A stretch of DNA of 40,445 bases from Comamonadaceae bacterium (GCA_947373245.1 CANBWY010000016.1:1-40445); one strand, 5' to 3'; shown: positions 1-8,966, numbered from the stretch's first letter. Program-made: numbers and translations. Notes: generated by a model from the sequence alone, not told the origin.

Positions 1-81
1 GACTTCCGGGGCCATGATTTCCCGGTTAAGGCGGTGTTTGCGTTCCTCGCGCTGGCGGCGGTCGCGAAATTCTGTAGCGAT
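1..81 (-). CDS. infC: Translation initiation factor IF-3, N-terminal fragment
   Basis: The fragment encodes the first 27 residues of IF-3, which binds the 30S subunit and polices start-codon choice; the rest lies beyond the left edge. The visible residues (ATEFRDRRQR, HRLNREIMAPEV) are the typical IF-3 N-terminus. The start is read as ATC at 81-79: AAGGA lies at 94-90, eight bases upstream. The in-frame codons back to the TGA at 102-100 include no ATG, GTG or TTG. infC is known for a rare start codon (ATT in E. coli) through which IF-3 represses its own synthesis. The gene follows thrS after 76 bp, the usual order. The identity is firm, and the start rests on the Shine-Dalgarno position. Confidence 0.9.
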   Translation of the reverse strand, partial: MATEFRDRRQREERKHRLNREIMAPEV

Positions 82-157
82 GGTGACTATCCTTAAAAAT
101 CAAAAACAAACCGACACAGGTGTGCGACGCACAACTCTTGGCAATTTCTAGATGAAA

Positions 158-2065
158 TCAGCTTTTGAGAGCGATGTCAGAGGCAATCTTTTGACAGAAG
201 GCATCTAGGGACATCACACCGAGGTCTTGATTGCCTCGGGCGCGCACTGCGACGGCGCCAGCTTCCTTCTCTTTGTCGCCTACGACCAAGATGTAGGGAA
301 GCTTTTGCATTGAATGCTCACGTATTTTATACGTGATTTTCTCGTTGCGGAGGTCTAAATCAACCCTAAGCCCTTGATTCCGCAGTGTTTTCGCAACTTC
401 TTTGCAATATTGCGCCTGTGAATCAGTGATATTGAGCACCGCGACTTGGGTTGGCGCCAGCCAAGTGGGCAAGGCACCGGCGTGCTGCTCGATCAAAATC
501 CCGATGAAACGCTCCATGCTGCCCACGATGGCGCGGTGCAAGATGACGGGGCGTTGGCGTGAGCCGTCTTCTGCGGTGTACTCAGCATCCAAGCGCTCAG
601 ACAGGTTGAAGTCGACCTGAATCGTGCCACACTGCCACTCACGGCCAATCGCGTCTTTGAGCGTGTATTCAATCTTAGGGCCGTAGAAAGCGCCGTCGCC
701 TTCAGAGATGACGTACTCGCAACCCGCAGCGGTCAAGCTGTCCATCAAAGCCTTTTCAGCCTTGTCCCACAAGTCGTCCGAGCCAATGCGGGCTTCGGGG
801 CGAGTAGAGACTTTGTACAAGATGTTGGTGAAACCAAAATCTTCATACACCTTCTTCAACACCTTGGTGAAGGTGTCGCACTCGGGCAAGATTTGATCTT
901 CGGTACAGAAGATGTGACCGTCGTCTTGGGTAAAGCCGCGCACGCGCATGATGCCGTGCAAGCCGCCCGAAGGCTCATTGCGGTGACATTGGCCAAACTC
1001 GCCGTAGCGCAGAGGCAGGTCGCGGTAGCTCTTGATGCCTTGCTTGAAAATCAAAATGTGGCCGGGGCAGTTCATCGGCTTTAAAGCATAGTCACGCTTT
1101 TCAGACTCGGTGGTGAACATGTTGTCGCGGTACTTGTCCCAGTGGCCGGTTTTTTCCCACAGCGACTTGTCAATGATTTGCGGGCCTTTGACTTCGAGGT
1201 AGTCGTTGTCGCGATAGACCTGACGCATGTACTGTTCAATGGTTTGCCAAACAGTCCAGCCCTTGGGGTGCCAAAACACCAAGCCAGGGGCATGCTCGTC
1301 GATGTGGAACAAGTCCAACTCGCGGCCTAGCTTGCGGTGGTCGCGCTTTTCAGCCTCCTCCAGTCGCTTGAGGTACATCTGCAAATCATCTTTGCTGGCC
1401 CAAGCCGTGCCATAAATGCGTTGCAGCATTTCGTTTTTGTGGTCACCACGCCAGTAGGCGCCAGCCACTTTCATCAACTTGAAATGCTTGAGCTTGCCCG
1501 TGCTGGGCACGTGGGGGCCGCGGCACAAGTCTTCAAAATTGCCTTCGCGGTACAGGCTCACGTCTTCATTGCTAGGAATGCTGGCAATGATTTCGGCTTT
1601 GTAGTGCTCGCCCATGCCTTTGAAATAAGCCACCGCCTCATCACGTGGCAGCACGCGGCGCACCACAGCTTCGTCTTTGTTGGCCAACTCGGTCATGCGC
1701 TTTTCAATGGCCACCAAGTCTTCAGGGGTGAAGCCACGGGTGAACGAGAAGTCGTAAAAGAAACCGTCGTCAATCACAGGGCCAATGGTCACTTGCGCTT
1801 CTGGGTAAAGCTCTTTCACCGCGTAGGCCAACAAGTGGGCGGTGGAGTGACGAATCACCTCCAAGCCTTCGGGGTCTTTGGCCGTGATGATGGCCAAGTT
1901 CGCATTGCCGCTCATGGTGTAGCTGGTGTCCACCACCTTGCCATCGACCTTACCGGCCAAAGCCGCCTTGGCCAAGCCAGCGCCAATCGACGCAGCCACT
2001 TCGGCCACCGTCACGGGACCTGGGAATTCACGCTGCGAACCGTCGGGAAGAGTAATCTGAACCAT
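158..2065 (-). CDS. thrS: Threonyl-tRNA synthetase
   Basis: This cytoplasmic class II enzyme charges tRNA-Thr. At 635 aa it has the full bacterial layout: an N-terminal TGS domain (about 1-61), an editing domain with the HSTAH motif (His73 and His77, as in E. coli) and a CRGPH motif, a catalytic core with the zinc-site segment NCPGH near residue 333 and the [11 protein letters not shown] motif 2, and a C-terminal anticodon-binding domain. The ATG start has only a weak GAAG upstream. A terminator-like hairpin ends 11 bases before the start codon, so expression may depend on readthrough or on an attenuator-like leader. infC follows on the same strand. Confidence 0.97.
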   Translation of the reverse strand: MVQITLPDGSQREFPGPVTVAEVAASIGAGLAKAALAGKVDGKVVDTSYTMSGNANLAIITAKDPEGLEVIRHSTAHLLAYAVKELYPEAQVTIGPVIDDGFFYDFSFTRGFTPEDLVAIEKRMTELANKDEAVVRRVLPRDEAVAYFKGMGEHYKAEIIASIPSNEDVSLYREGNFEDLCRGPHVPSTGKLKHFKLMKVAGAYWRGDHKNEMLQRIYGTAWASKDDLQMYLKRLEEAEKRDHRKLGRELDLFHIDEHAPGLVFWHPKGWTVWQTIEQYMRQVYRDNDYLEVKGPQIIDKSLWEKTGHWDKYRDNMFTTESEKRDYALKPMNCPGHILIFKQGIKSYRDLPLRYGEFGQCHRNEPSGGLHGIMRVRGFTQDDGHIFCTEDQILPECDTFTKVLKKVYEDFGFTNILYKVSTRPEARIGSDDLWDKAEKALMDSLTAAGCEYVISEGDGAFYGPKIEYTLKDAIGREWQCGTIQVDFNLSERLDAEYTAEDGSRQRPVILHRAIVGSMERFIGILIEQHAGALPTWLAPTQVAVLNITDSQAQYCKEVAKTLRNQGLRVDLDLRNEKITYKIREHSMQKLPYILVVGDKEKEAGAVAVRARGNQDLGVMSLDAFCQKIASDIALKS

Positions 2066-2076
2066 GTGTCTTCAAT

Positions 2077-2103
2077 AAAAAAAGCGCGGCAAAGGCCGCG
2101 CTT
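2077..2103 (-). terminator. Rho-independent terminator between aceA and thrS
   Basis: A perfect 9-bp stem (AAGCGCGGC at 2082-2090 with GCCGCGCTT at 2095-2103) and a four-base loop are followed on the minus strand by seven U residues. It would end aceA transcripts, but it also lies immediately before the thrS ribosome-binding region. A second, weaker hairpin (2121-2128 with 2140-2147, one G-U pair) lies just upstream of it. Confidence 0.85.
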
Positions 2104-2167
2104 GGAATGAGTGTCTAAACGCTGGAGCAGATTTTACGCGCCCCAGCATTGGCCTCTTGAAATCAGC

Positions 2168-3499
2168 TCAGTGGAACTGCTCTTCTTCAGTAGAACCTGT
2201 CAAGGCTTTCACAGAAGACGCGCCGCCCTGGATTACCGTGGTCACGTCATCGAAGTAGCCTGCGCCCACTTCTTGTTGGTGCGACACGAAGGTGTAACCC
2301 TTGTCGCGCGCTGCGAACTCAGGCTCTTGCACCATATTGACGTAGTGCTTCATGCCTTCGCCGTTGGCGTATGCATGGGCGAACTGGAAGGTGTTGTACC
2401 AGTTGATGTGGATACCGGCCAAGGTGATGAACTGGTACTTGTAGCCCAAAGCCGACAGGTCTTCTTGGAACGAAGCGATTTGGCTGTCGTTGAGGTTTTT
2501 CTTCCAGTTGAAAGAAGGTGAGCAGTTGTAAGACAACAGCTTGCCTGGGCAGGCCGCATGCACGGCTTGTTCGAATTCACGAGCGAAACCAATGTCTGGC
2601 ACGCCTGTCTCGCACCACACCAAATCGGCGTAGGGAGCGTAAGCAACGCCACGGCTGATGGCTTGTTCCAAACCGTTTTTAACGCGGTAGAAGCCCTCAG
2701 GTGTGCGCTCGCCGGTCAAGAAAGGCTTGTCGTTGGCATCGTGGTCAGATGTGATCAAGTTGGCAGCTTCAGCATCGGTGCGTGCCAACACGATGGTGGA
2801 TGTGCCCATGACGTCAGCGGCGAAACGTGCAGAGATCAATTTTTCGCAAGCCTCTTGTGTTGGCACCAACACTTTGCCACCCATGTGACCGCATTTCTTC
2901 ACAGCAGCCAATTGGTCTTCGAAGTGAACGCCAGCTGCGCCAGACGCAATCATGTTCTTCATCAACTCAAACGCGTTCAACACGCCGCCGAAACCGGCTT
3001 CAGCGTCAGCCACGATGGGCAAGAAGTAGTCGATGAATTCTTTGTCGCCTGGGTTGACGCCACGGCCCCATTGAATTTCGTCAGCGCGCTTGAAGGTGTT
3101 GTTGATGCGGCGAACCATGGTGGGCACAGAGTCATACGCGTAGAGCGATTGGTCTGGGTACATGGTCTCGGACGTGTTGCCGTCAGCAGCCACTTGCCAG
3201 CCGGATAGGTACACGGCCTCCAGACCCGCTTTGGCTTGTTGCATGGCTTGGCCAGCGCTGATCGCACCGAAAGCATTGACGTAGCCTTTCTTAGCGCCGC
3301 CGTTGACTTTTTCCCAGAGCTTTTCTGCACCGCGCTTAGCGAGCGTGTGCTCGATGGGCATGCTGCCGCGCAAACGCACGACGTCTGCCGCAGAGTAACC
3401 ACGCTTCACACCTTTCCAGCGTGGGTTGGTGGCCCAGTCTTTTTCGAGGGCGGCAATTTGTTGTTCGCGGCTGAGTTGTTCAGACAAAGATTGAGGCAT
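2168..3499 (-). CDS. aceA: Isocitrate lyase
   Basis: Isocitrate lyase cleaves isocitrate to glyoxylate and succinate, the first step of the glyoxylate shunt, and is needed for growth on acetate and fatty acids. The 443-aa protein has the family signature [11 protein letters not shown] with catalytic Cys203, plus the metal-binding region around DAEAGFGG (165-172) and VHFEDQ (191-196). The ATG start has a GGAG Shine-Dalgarno. The promoter region upstream carries inverted repeats built on GTCTTAT, suggesting repression by a dimeric regulator. A terminator follows the gene. No malate synthase gene is present in the window. Confidence 0.97.
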   Translation of the reverse strand: MPQSLSEQLSREQQIAALEKDWATNPRWKGVKRGYSAADVVRLRGSMPIEHTLAKRGAEKLWEKVNGGAKKGYVNAFGAISAGQAMQQAKAGLEAVYLSGWQVAADGNTSETMYPDQSLYAYDSVPTMVRRINNTFKRADEIQWGRGVNPGDKEFIDYFLPIVADAEAGFGGVLNAFELMKNMIASGAAGVHFEDQLAAVKKCGHMGGKVLVPTQEACEKLISARFAADVMGTSTIVLARTDAEAANLITSDHDANDKPFLTGERTPEGFYRVKNGLEQAISRGVAYAPYADLVWCETGVPDIGFAREFEQAVHAACPGKLLSYNCSPSFNWKKNLNDSQIASFQEDLSALGYKYQFITLAGIHINWYNTFQFAHAYANGEGMKHYVNMVQEPEFAARDKGYTFVSHQQEVGAGYFDDVTTVIQGGASSVKALTGSTEEEQFH

Positions 3500-3544
3500 G
3501 GTTCACTCCAAGAGGTTGAGGGATTGTTGATGGATTCACTATAA

Positions 3545-3587
3545 GTCTTATAGAAGACACGAATCACGTCTTATGTCTTATATAAGA
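3545..3587 (-). promoter_or_regulatory. Probable operator pair upstream of aceA
   Basis: GTCTTAT occurs three times (3545-3551, 3568-3574, 3575-3581). Two copies form inverted repeats: GTCTT-ATAG-AAGAC at 3545-3558, and a perfect 12-bp palindrome TCTTATATAAGA at 3576-3587. Their centres are 30 bp apart, about three helical turns. They lie 46-88 bp upstream of the aceA start codon, where a promoter is expected (a TATAGT-like -10 overlaps the proximal site). The AT-centred short palindrome would suit a GntR-family dimer, but the regulator is not identified here. Confidence 0.55.
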
Positions 3588-3924
3588 ATATATTTTTTAC
3601 GTTTTAAATCAATGACTTACAAATTAAATTCCGCAATGCGAAGTTGATTTTCTCATATCAAGAAAAAATACTGCAGTGCAGCAAATCGAAATATCACAAT
3701 GCAAAAATGACTTTCAAGATAAAGAAGACCAACGCACGTCAAAAAACAGGGTGCTGTTGTGCATCAAGTCGATGTAAGCGGAAACACATTCACAAAAACA
3801 ACATTTAGCAGTGAAAAAAGTCGTTTTTCACTTGGAAAGATGATTGTTCTCAATTAGCATCCGCAATGCTCTAGAGCGATATCTCTAAGGGCTTGAACAA
3901 AACACTTCTAGAAGGAAATCGACC
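3588..3924. other. AT-rich intergenic region between aceA and the SWIB gene
   Basis: I see no credible coding sequence here. The stretch is clearly more AT-rich than its surroundings. It holds several short GCA-N-TGC palindromic motifs (near 3633, 3675 and 3866, with a weaker ACAATGC near 3697) and an inverted repeat at 3810-3832. It must contain the promoter of the plus-strand SWIB gene: TTGGAA at about 3833 and TAGCAT at about 3856 are a weak sigma-70 candidate with a 17-bp spacer. Confidence 0.5.
3810..3832. promoter_or_regulatory. Perfect inverted repeat upstream of the SWIB gene
   Basis: AGTGAAAAA at 3810-3818 pairs perfectly with TTTTTCACT at 3824-3832 around a five-base centre. It ends about 90 bp before the H1-like/SWIB start codon and just before a weak -35 candidate, so it could be an operator. 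It has a short U run but weak A-T pairing, so a terminator is less likely. Confidence 0.4.
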
Positions 3925-4371
3925 ATGGCAACTGCAAAGAAAGCTCCGGCTAAAAAAGTAGCAGCAAAAAAAGCTGCCCCCGCTAAAAAAGTAGCCGCCA
4001 AGAAAGCTGCGCCTGCTAAAAAAGCAGCCCCCGCAAAGAAGGCCGCACCAGCCAAAAAAGCAGTGCCAGCGAAGAAAGTTGTTGCGAAAAAAGTAGCTGC
4101 CAAAAAGGCTCCCGCAAAAAAACGCACCCCGAACGCCGCATTCATGAAAGCCATGACGCCTAGCGCTGCTTTGGCTGCGGTCATCGGTAACACTGCCGTG
4201 CCACGTACTGAAGTCGTGAGCAAGATGTGGACATACATCAAAAAACACGGCCTGCAAGACAAAGTCAACAAGCGCAACATCAACGCTGATGACAAACTCA
4301 AAGCCGTGTTCGGTAAAGCCCAAGTCACCATGTTTGAATTGGCTGGCTTGATTGGCAAACACCTGTCGTAA
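3925..4371 (+). CDS. Histone H1-like tail fused to a SWIB/MDM2 domain
   Basis: This 148-aa protein is probably nucleoid-associated. Residues 1 to about 68 are almost only Lys, Ala, Pro and Val, in tandem PAKKA/AAKKA units resembling eukaryotic H1 tails and bacterial H1-like DNA-binding proteins. Residues from about 70 (TPNAAFMKAM) to the end (ELAGLIGKHLS) match a compact SWIB domain, known from eukaryotic chromatin remodellers and also found in Chlamydia and many Burkholderiales. The start has a strong AAGGA Shine-Dalgarno eight bases upstream. The gene is monocistronic, with its own terminator. A role in DNA compaction or transcription is inferred from composition and domain, not shown. The repeats are at DNA level too, so length variation between strains is plausible. 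Confidence 0.9.
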   Translation: MATAKKAPAKKVAAKKAAPAKKVAAKKAAPAKKAAPAKKAAPAKKAVPAKKVVAKKVAAKKAPAKKRTPNAAFMKAMTPSAALAAVIGNTAVPRTEVVSKMWTYIKKHGLQDKVNKRNINADDKLKAVFGKAQVTMFELAGLIGKHLS

Positions 4372-4390
4372 TACAGCTGCTGCAAAATCT

Positions 4391-4420
4391 TAAGGGCCGC
4401 AATTGCGGCCCTTTTGCTTT
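4391..4420 (+). terminator. Terminator of the SWIB gene, possibly bidirectional
   Basis: A 22-bp perfect palindrome (AAGGGCCGC at 4392-4400, AATT loop, GCGGCCCTT at 4405-4413) is followed by a T-rich stretch on the plus strand. It lies between two convergent genes. The minus-strand side has only a weaker U run, so it may also serve the MFS gene, but less well. Confidence 0.85.
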
Positions 4421-4447
4421 GTCCTAAGACATCTATTCCAAGTCGAT

Positions 4448-5656
4448 TTAGGCGTGCACTGTCCTACGCCCCACGCCCAAAGCAACCACGACACTGAGCA
4501 GCAAGACCAACGCGGCTCCCATCAAAGTCGCACCATACCAGCCGTGGTCCATGAACACGCCAAAGATGAGTGGCGAAATGGCAAAGCCTGTATCTAGCCC
4601 CGAATACACCATGCCATACACACGCCCAGTGGCACCTTTGGGCGTGGCCTTCTTGATCATCATGTCACGTGATGGTCCGCCTACGCCGATAGCCAATCCC
4701 GTGGCAGCCAAAATGACCATCGTGAGGGTCGCATCAAACAAGCCACTGCCACACAACGCCATGAAGAGTGCCGCGACGGTCATGCAGCAGGCCACCACTT
4801 TGTCACTGTGACGCGGCCAGCGTGACGCTACAAAGCCCCCCACAAACATGCCTGCGGCAGCGCACAGCATGTAAGCGGTCAAAGTGAAGGTCGCCGCTTC
4901 AAACGTCACATGGTGCAGAGCTTGCAGAATGGACACCGCAAAACTTTGCACCACCGCCAGCGTCATGGTGGAGAGTAAGAAAAAGCTAAAGCACCACCAA
5001 ACCACAGGAATTTTCAAAAAAGCCAAGGTACTGGCACTGGTTGTGGCTTGCGTGTGGTCCACCACCTCGGCATGCAACAACTCACGTTGCCAGACCAGCA
5101 TCACAAAGATGCTCAATATCATCACCGCTGCGGCTACGTAGGCAGTGCGCCAATCAAACGCCGCGCTCAAGCCCACCATGAACACAGGGGCCAGTGCCCA
5201 GCCCAAATTACCCGTCAAACCGTGCGCGCTAAAGGCGTAGCCCAAACGCGGGGCAGACACTTTTTGATTCAGGATAGTGAAGTCGGCTGGATGAAACGCA
5301 CAGTTACCCATGCCAAGCAGGGACGCGCCCAACATCAAGCCAACATAGCTGTTGGCCACAGAGACCGCCAAACACCCCGAGGCCAAGATCACCAGCGAGC
5401 CCAATAGCACGGGACGCGCACCAAATCGGTCCACCACAAAACCCGCTGAGGCTTGACCTAAACCTGAGACGACAAAAAACACCGTCATCAAAAAACCCAA
5501 CTCCGAAAAGCTCAAACCAAAGCTGCGCATGAACACGGGGAACATGAGTGGCAACAACAGCTGCGAGAAGTGCGAGCAGGCGTGAGCAACGCCAACCAAA
5601 CCAATGACAGCGGCGTCCTTGCGCCAAGGGGCAGAAATAGGGTTCAAAGTGGTCAT
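4448..5656 (-). CDS. Major facilitator superfamily transporter
   Basis: This is an inner-membrane MFS permease of 402 aa with about 12 hydrophobic segments. The loop after the second segment (VVDRFGARPVLL) matches the MFS signature between TM2 and TM3. The substrate cannot be read from the sequence. I chose the ATG at 5656 (MTTLNPISAPW). A GTG 15 codons upstream keeps the frame open but lies inside a hairpin and has no Shine-Dalgarno. The chosen ATG is odd too: it is directly preceded by the U7 tract of a strong hairpin, with no ribosome-binding site, so translation may be leaderless or regulated. It follows clpB on the same strand but is probably a separate unit. Confidence 0.85.
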   Translation of the reverse strand: MTTLNPISAPWRKDAAVIGLVGVAHACSHFSQLLLPLMFPVFMRSFGLSFSELGFLMTVFFVVSGLGQASAGFVVDRFGARPVLLGSLVILASGCLAVSVANSYVGLMLGASLLGMGNCAFHPADFTILNQKVSAPRLGYAFSAHGLTGNLGWALAPVFMVGLSAAFDWRTAYVAAAVMILSIFVMLVWQRELLHAEVVDHTQATTSASTLAFLKIPVVWWCFSFFLLSTMTLAVVQSFAVSILQALHHVTFEAATFTLTAYMLCAAAGMFVGGFVASRWPRHSDKVVACCMTVAALFMALCGSGLFDATLTMVILAATGLAIGVGGPSRDMMIKKATPKGATGRVYGMVYSGLDTGFAISPLIFGVFMDHGWYGATLMGAALVLLLSVVVALGVGRRTVHA

Positions 5657-5710
5657 AAAAAAAGTGCAGCAAAAAGGATGGAAGTATCCTAACTGCTGCA
5701 CTTTTAGAGC
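5657..5710 (-). terminator. Strong hairpin with U7 between clpB and the MFS gene
   Basis: On the minus strand a long stem (AAAAGTGCAGCA pairing with TGCTGCACTTTT, with an inner GGAT/ATCC stem) is followed by seven U residues at 5663-5657. It looks like the clpB terminator. Its U tract abuts the chosen ATG of the MFS gene. A smaller hairpin (TGAGGG/CCCTCA, 5720-5737) lies between it and the clpB stop. Confidence 0.75.
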
Positions 5711-5760
5711 GCCGTCTGCTGAGGGACAAAGCCCTCACCTGCCAAGGCACATGCCGACGA

Positions 5761-8364
5761 TCAGACGGCTACTTTGGTGAACACAAACTCGCCTGGCGCG
5801 CGCACGGGGTCGACGTTGACGGCAATCGTGTCTTTGGGCAAGAACTTGCCCTCCAACAGCAACTTGGACAACGGGTTCTCAATGCGCTGTTGAATGGCAC
5901 GCTTCAAAGGACGCGCACCAAACACGGGATCAAAGCCCACCTTCGCCAACTCCGACAAGGCGGTAGGCGACACGTTGAGACCCAAATCCATCTTGGTCAA
6001 ACGTGTGGCCAAAATTTTGAGTTGAATGCCTGCTATGCGGGCAATGTGCTCGGCATCCAAGGCGTGGAAGACCACCGTCTCGTCGATGCGGTTCAAGAAC
6101 TCAGGGCGGAAGTGCGATTTGAGTTCATCCCACACCGCGTCTTTGATGTCTTGCGCATCTTGCCCCACCATGCTTTGAATGATGGGCGAGCCGATGTTGG
6201 ACGTCATCACGATGACCGTGTTTTTGAAGTCCACTGTGCGGCCTTGGCCGTCGGTCAAGCGGCCATCGTCGAGCACTTGCAACAAGATGTTGAACACATC
6301 GGGATGGGCCTTTTCCACCTCGTCGAGCAGCAACACGCTGTAGGGGCTGCGACGCACGGCCTCGGTCAAATAACCGCCCTCGTCGTACCCTACGTAGCCG
6401 GGAGGCGCACCCACCAAACGGCTGACCGAGTGTTTCTCCATGAACTCGCTCATGTCGATGCGAATCATGTGGTCTTCGCTGTCAAACAAGAAGCCTGCCA
6501 AAGCCTTGCACAACTCGGTCTTGCCTACGCCGGTTGGGCCAAGGAACAAGAACGAGCCGGTGGGACGGTTGGGGTCGCCCAAGCCCGCGCGCGAGCGGCG
6601 GATGGCATTGGCCACGGCGGTGATGGCTTCTTCTTGACCCACCACGCGGTCGTGCAATTTGTCTTCCATTTGCAAGAGCTTGTCGCGCTCACCTTGCATC
6701 AGCTTGGACACAGGAATGCCTGTGGCACGCGCCACCACTTCGGCAATTTCTTCTGCGCCGACTTGCGTGCGCAACAAGCGGTGACCGCCGGCCGCATTGG
6801 CCTTACCAGTTTCGCGCGCGTTGGCCTCTTTCATACGTTTTTCAAGCTCAGGCAACTTGCCGTATTGCAGCTCGGCCACTTTGTTGAAATCGCCCTTGCG
6901 GGTGAGCTCTTCAATTTGGTGGCGCAAGCGGTCAATCTCTTCTTTGATTTGCGCGCCGCCGTGTGCGGATGACTTTTCAGCCTTCCAAATTTCATCGAGG
7001 TCGGCGTACTCTTTGCCAATTTTGTTGATCTCGTCTTCTAACAACTCCATGCGTTTTTGCGAGGCTTCGTCTTTCTCTTTGCGCACGGCTTCGCGTTCAA
7101 TCTTGAGTTGAATCAAGCGACGGTCCAGCTTGTCCATCACCTCGGGTTTGGAGTCAATTTCAATTTTTATTTTGGCGGCGGCCTCGTCGATCAAATCAAT
7201 GGCTTTGTCGGGCAAAAATCGGTCGGTGATGTAGCGGTGCGACAACTCGGCCGCTGCCACGATGGCAGGGTCGGTGATCTCCACGCCATGGTGTACTTCG
7301 TACTTTTCTTGCAGGCCACGCAAAATGGCAATGGTGGCTTCAACGCTGGGTTCACCGACAATAATTTTTTGGAAACGGCGCTCTAGCGCGGCATCTTTTT
7401 CGACATACTTGCGGTACTCGTCCAGCGTGGTGGCCCCCACACAATGCAACTCACCACGGGCCAAAGCGGGCTTGAGCATGTTGCCCGCATCCATCGCGCC
7501 TTCGGCTTTGCCAGCGCCCACCATGGTGTGCAACTCGTCGATGAACACAATGGTTTGACCTTCGTCCTGCGCCAACTCTTTGAGCACGCTTTTCAGACGC
7601 TCTTCAAACTCACCACGGTATTTCGCCCCCGCCAGCAAGGATGCCATGTCCAGCGAGAGCACCCGTTTGCCTTTGAGCGAATCAGGCACCTCACCCGCCA
7701 CGATGCGTTGGGCCAAGCCCTCGACGATGGCGGTCTTACCGACACCGGGCTCACCAATGAGCACAGGGTTGTTTTTGCTGCGACGTTGCAGCACTTGAAT
7801 GGCGCGGCGAATTTCATCGTCACGGCCAATGACGGGGTCGAGCTTGCCTTGACGCGCACGCTCGGTCAGGTCCATGCAGTATTTCTTAAGCGATTCGCGT
7901 TGGCCTTCGCTCTCCGCGTTGTCTACTTTTTGGCCGCCACGCACGGCCGTCACCGCTGCCTCTAGCGCTTTGCGGCTCAAGCCGTTTTGCATGGCGAGCT
8001 TGCCCCAGTTGCCTTTGTTGTCGCACAGAGCCAACAAGAACAATTCGCTGGCAACAAACTGATCGCCGCGCTTGATGGCTTCCTTCTCGGCCGCTTGCAC
8101 CAAGGACACGGTGTCGCGCCCCACCTGCACTTGGTCTTGGCCTTCGACCTTGGGCAGACGGTTCATCGCATCTTCAGCGGCAGACAGCAAACCTGGCACA
8201 TTGGCACCGGCGCGCTGCAACAGGGATTTGGGCCCATCTTCTTGGCGCAGCATGGCGACCAACACATGCGAGGGTTCGAGATAGGCATGGTCACCTCCGA
8301 GCGCGAGCGACTGTGCGTCGCCCAAGGCTTCTTGGAACTTGGTGGTGAGTTTGTCGATGCGCAT
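5761..8364 (-). CDS. clpB: ATP-dependent disaggregase ClpB
   Basis: ClpB is a hexameric AAA+ chaperone that, with DnaK, rescues aggregated proteins after heat stress. The 867-aa protein has the Clp N domain (about 1-145), a first ATPase domain with Walker A GEPGVGKT (204-211) and Walker B VFIDELHT, the coiled-coil middle domain (rich in Lys, Glu and Arg), and a second ATPase domain with GPTGVGKTE near 605. The start at 8364 ([10 protein letters not shown]) has GGAG five bases upstream and matches the family N-terminus; an ATG further upstream at 8412 lies inside the promoter region. A sigma-32-type promoter lies 34-61 bp upstream of the start codon. Confidence 0.97.
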   Translation of the reverse strand: MRIDKLTTKFQEALGDAQSLALGGDHAYLEPSHVLVAMLRQEDGPKSLLQRAGANVPGLLSAAEDAMNRLPKVEGQDQVQVGRDTVSLVQAAEKEAIKRGDQFVASELFLLALCDNKGNWGKLAMQNGLSRKALEAAVTAVRGGQKVDNAESEGQRESLKKYCMDLTERARQGKLDPVIGRDDEIRRAIQVLQRRSKNNPVLIGEPGVGKTAIVEGLAQRIVAGEVPDSLKGKRVLSLDMASLLAGAKYRGEFEERLKSVLKELAQDEGQTIVFIDELHTMVGAGKAEGAMDAGNMLKPALARGELHCVGATTLDEYRKYVEKDAALERRFQKIIVGEPSVEATIAILRGLQEKYEVHHGVEITDPAIVAAAELSHRYITDRFLPDKAIDLIDEAAAKIKIEIDSKPEVMDKLDRRLIQLKIEREAVRKEKDEASQKRMELLEDEINKIGKEYADLDEIWKAEKSSAHGGAQIKEEIDRLRHQIEELTRKGDFNKVAELQYGKLPELEKRMKEANARETGKANAAGGHRLLRTQVGAEEIAEVVARATGIPVSKLMQGERDKLLQMEDKLHDRVVGQEEAITAVANAIRRSRAGLGDPNRPTGSFLFLGPTGVGKTELCKALAGFLFDSEDHMIRIDMSEFMEKHSVSRLVGAPPGYVGYDEGGYLTEAVRRSPYSVLLLDEVEKAHPDVFNILLQVLDDGRLTDGQGRTVDFKNTVIVMTSNIGSPIIQSMVGQDAQDIKDAVWDELKSHFRPEFLNRIDETVVFHALDAEHIARIAGIQLKILATRLTKMDLGLNVSPTALSELAKVGFDPVFGARPLKRAIQQRIENPLSKLLLEGKFLPKDTIAVNVDPVRAPGEFVFTKVAV

Positions 8365-8397
8365 GGAAACTCCGAAACATAGATTGAATTGACTCTT

Positions 8398-8425
8398 AAC
8401 TGAGGCCCGCAACTGCTATTTCAAG
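8398..8425 (-). promoter_or_regulatory. Sigma-32 (heat-shock) promoter of clpB
   Basis: On the minus strand CTTGAAA (8425-8419) is followed after 13 bases by CCTCAGTT (8405-8398). The sigma-32 consensus is CTTGAAA and CCCCATNT, so the -35 matches fully and the -10 matches at most positions. The expected start site near 8390 leaves a short leader before the clpB Shine-Dalgarno. The position and gene function agree. Confidence 0.8.
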
Positions 8426-8469
8426 GGCAACATCGACTCGCTGAGTTGATGTGGGTCAACAAACGTCTG

Positions 8470-8952
8470 TTACTTGGCGACGGAGTTAAGAGTCTCAATG
8501 CCCCAACGGGCCAAGGCGTGGTCGTCGCTCACGCGGGCATCCACCCAGCGTGCGCCTTCGGGTGTGACTTCTTTTTTCCAAAACGGTGCTTGGGTTTTGA
8601 GGTAGTCCATCAAAAACTCGCAGGCTTTGAAGCTCTCGCCACGGTGCGCCGAAGTGACGGCCACAAGCACAATTTGGTCTTCGGGGTGCAGCAAGCCCAC
8701 GCGGTGCATCACGCGAGCGGCATAAATATCAAACCGTTTTTTCGCCTCATCCATCATGGCTGAGATGGACTTCTCAGTCATGCCTGGGTAGTGCTCTAAC
8801 GCCATACTCGCCACAGAGTTGCCGTCGTTGCGCTCGCGCACGGTGCCTAAGAATACACACACGGCTCCCACACGTGCATCGCCCGCGCGCAACACAGCAA
8901 GTTCTTGGCTCACGTCAAAGTCTTGGGTTTGGATGCTGACCGTGAAAGACAT
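8470..8952 (-). CDS. moaE: Molybdopterin synthase catalytic subunit
   Basis: MoaE is the large subunit of molybdopterin synthase, which with thiocarboxylated MoaD converts cyclic pyranopterin monophosphate to molybdopterin in the cytoplasm. The 160-aa protein carries the family motifs around VGAVCVFLGTVRERNDG, LEHYPGMTEK, AVTSAHRGESFKACEF and the catalytic-lysine region APFWKKE. It follows moaD after 14 bp and is the last gene of the alaA-hom-thrC-moeA-moaD-moaE run. clpB lies downstream with its own promoter. Confidence 0.96.
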   Translation of the reverse strand: MSFTVSIQTQDFDVSQELAVLRAGDARVGAVCVFLGTVRERNDGNSVASMALEHYPGMTEKSISAMMDEAKKRFDIYAARVMHRVGLLHPEDQIVLVAVTSAHRGESFKACEFLMDYLKTQAPFWKKEVTPEGARWVDARVSDDHALARWGIETLNSVAK

Positions 8953-8966
8953 CTGTCGCCCTATTT

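Noticed and set aside
1337-2110. Plus-strand open frame of 257 codons opposite thrS
   Set aside because: It is antisense to a certain gene and has no domain, and its composition is that expected from the complementary strand of a GC-biased gene.
2155-2161. CTTGAAA on the plus strand as a heat-shock -35 element
   Set aside because: It lies at the end of aceA with no CCCCAT-like -10 element and no plus-strand gene downstream.
3935-4125. Tandem short DNA repeats that could suggest a CRISPR-like or satellite array
   Set aside because: The repeats are irregular and in frame and encode PAKKA units; there are no spacers.
3871-4362. Minus-strand open frames opposite the SWIB gene, rich in Phe, Gly and Cys or Ala
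   Set aside because: They are the complement of the lysine/alanine repeats; the plus strand has the Shine-Dalgarno, the domain and the terminator.
5890-6972. Plus-strand open frame of 360 codons opposite clpB
   Set aside because: It is an antisense shadow of a highly conserved gene, with no start signal or recognisable domain.
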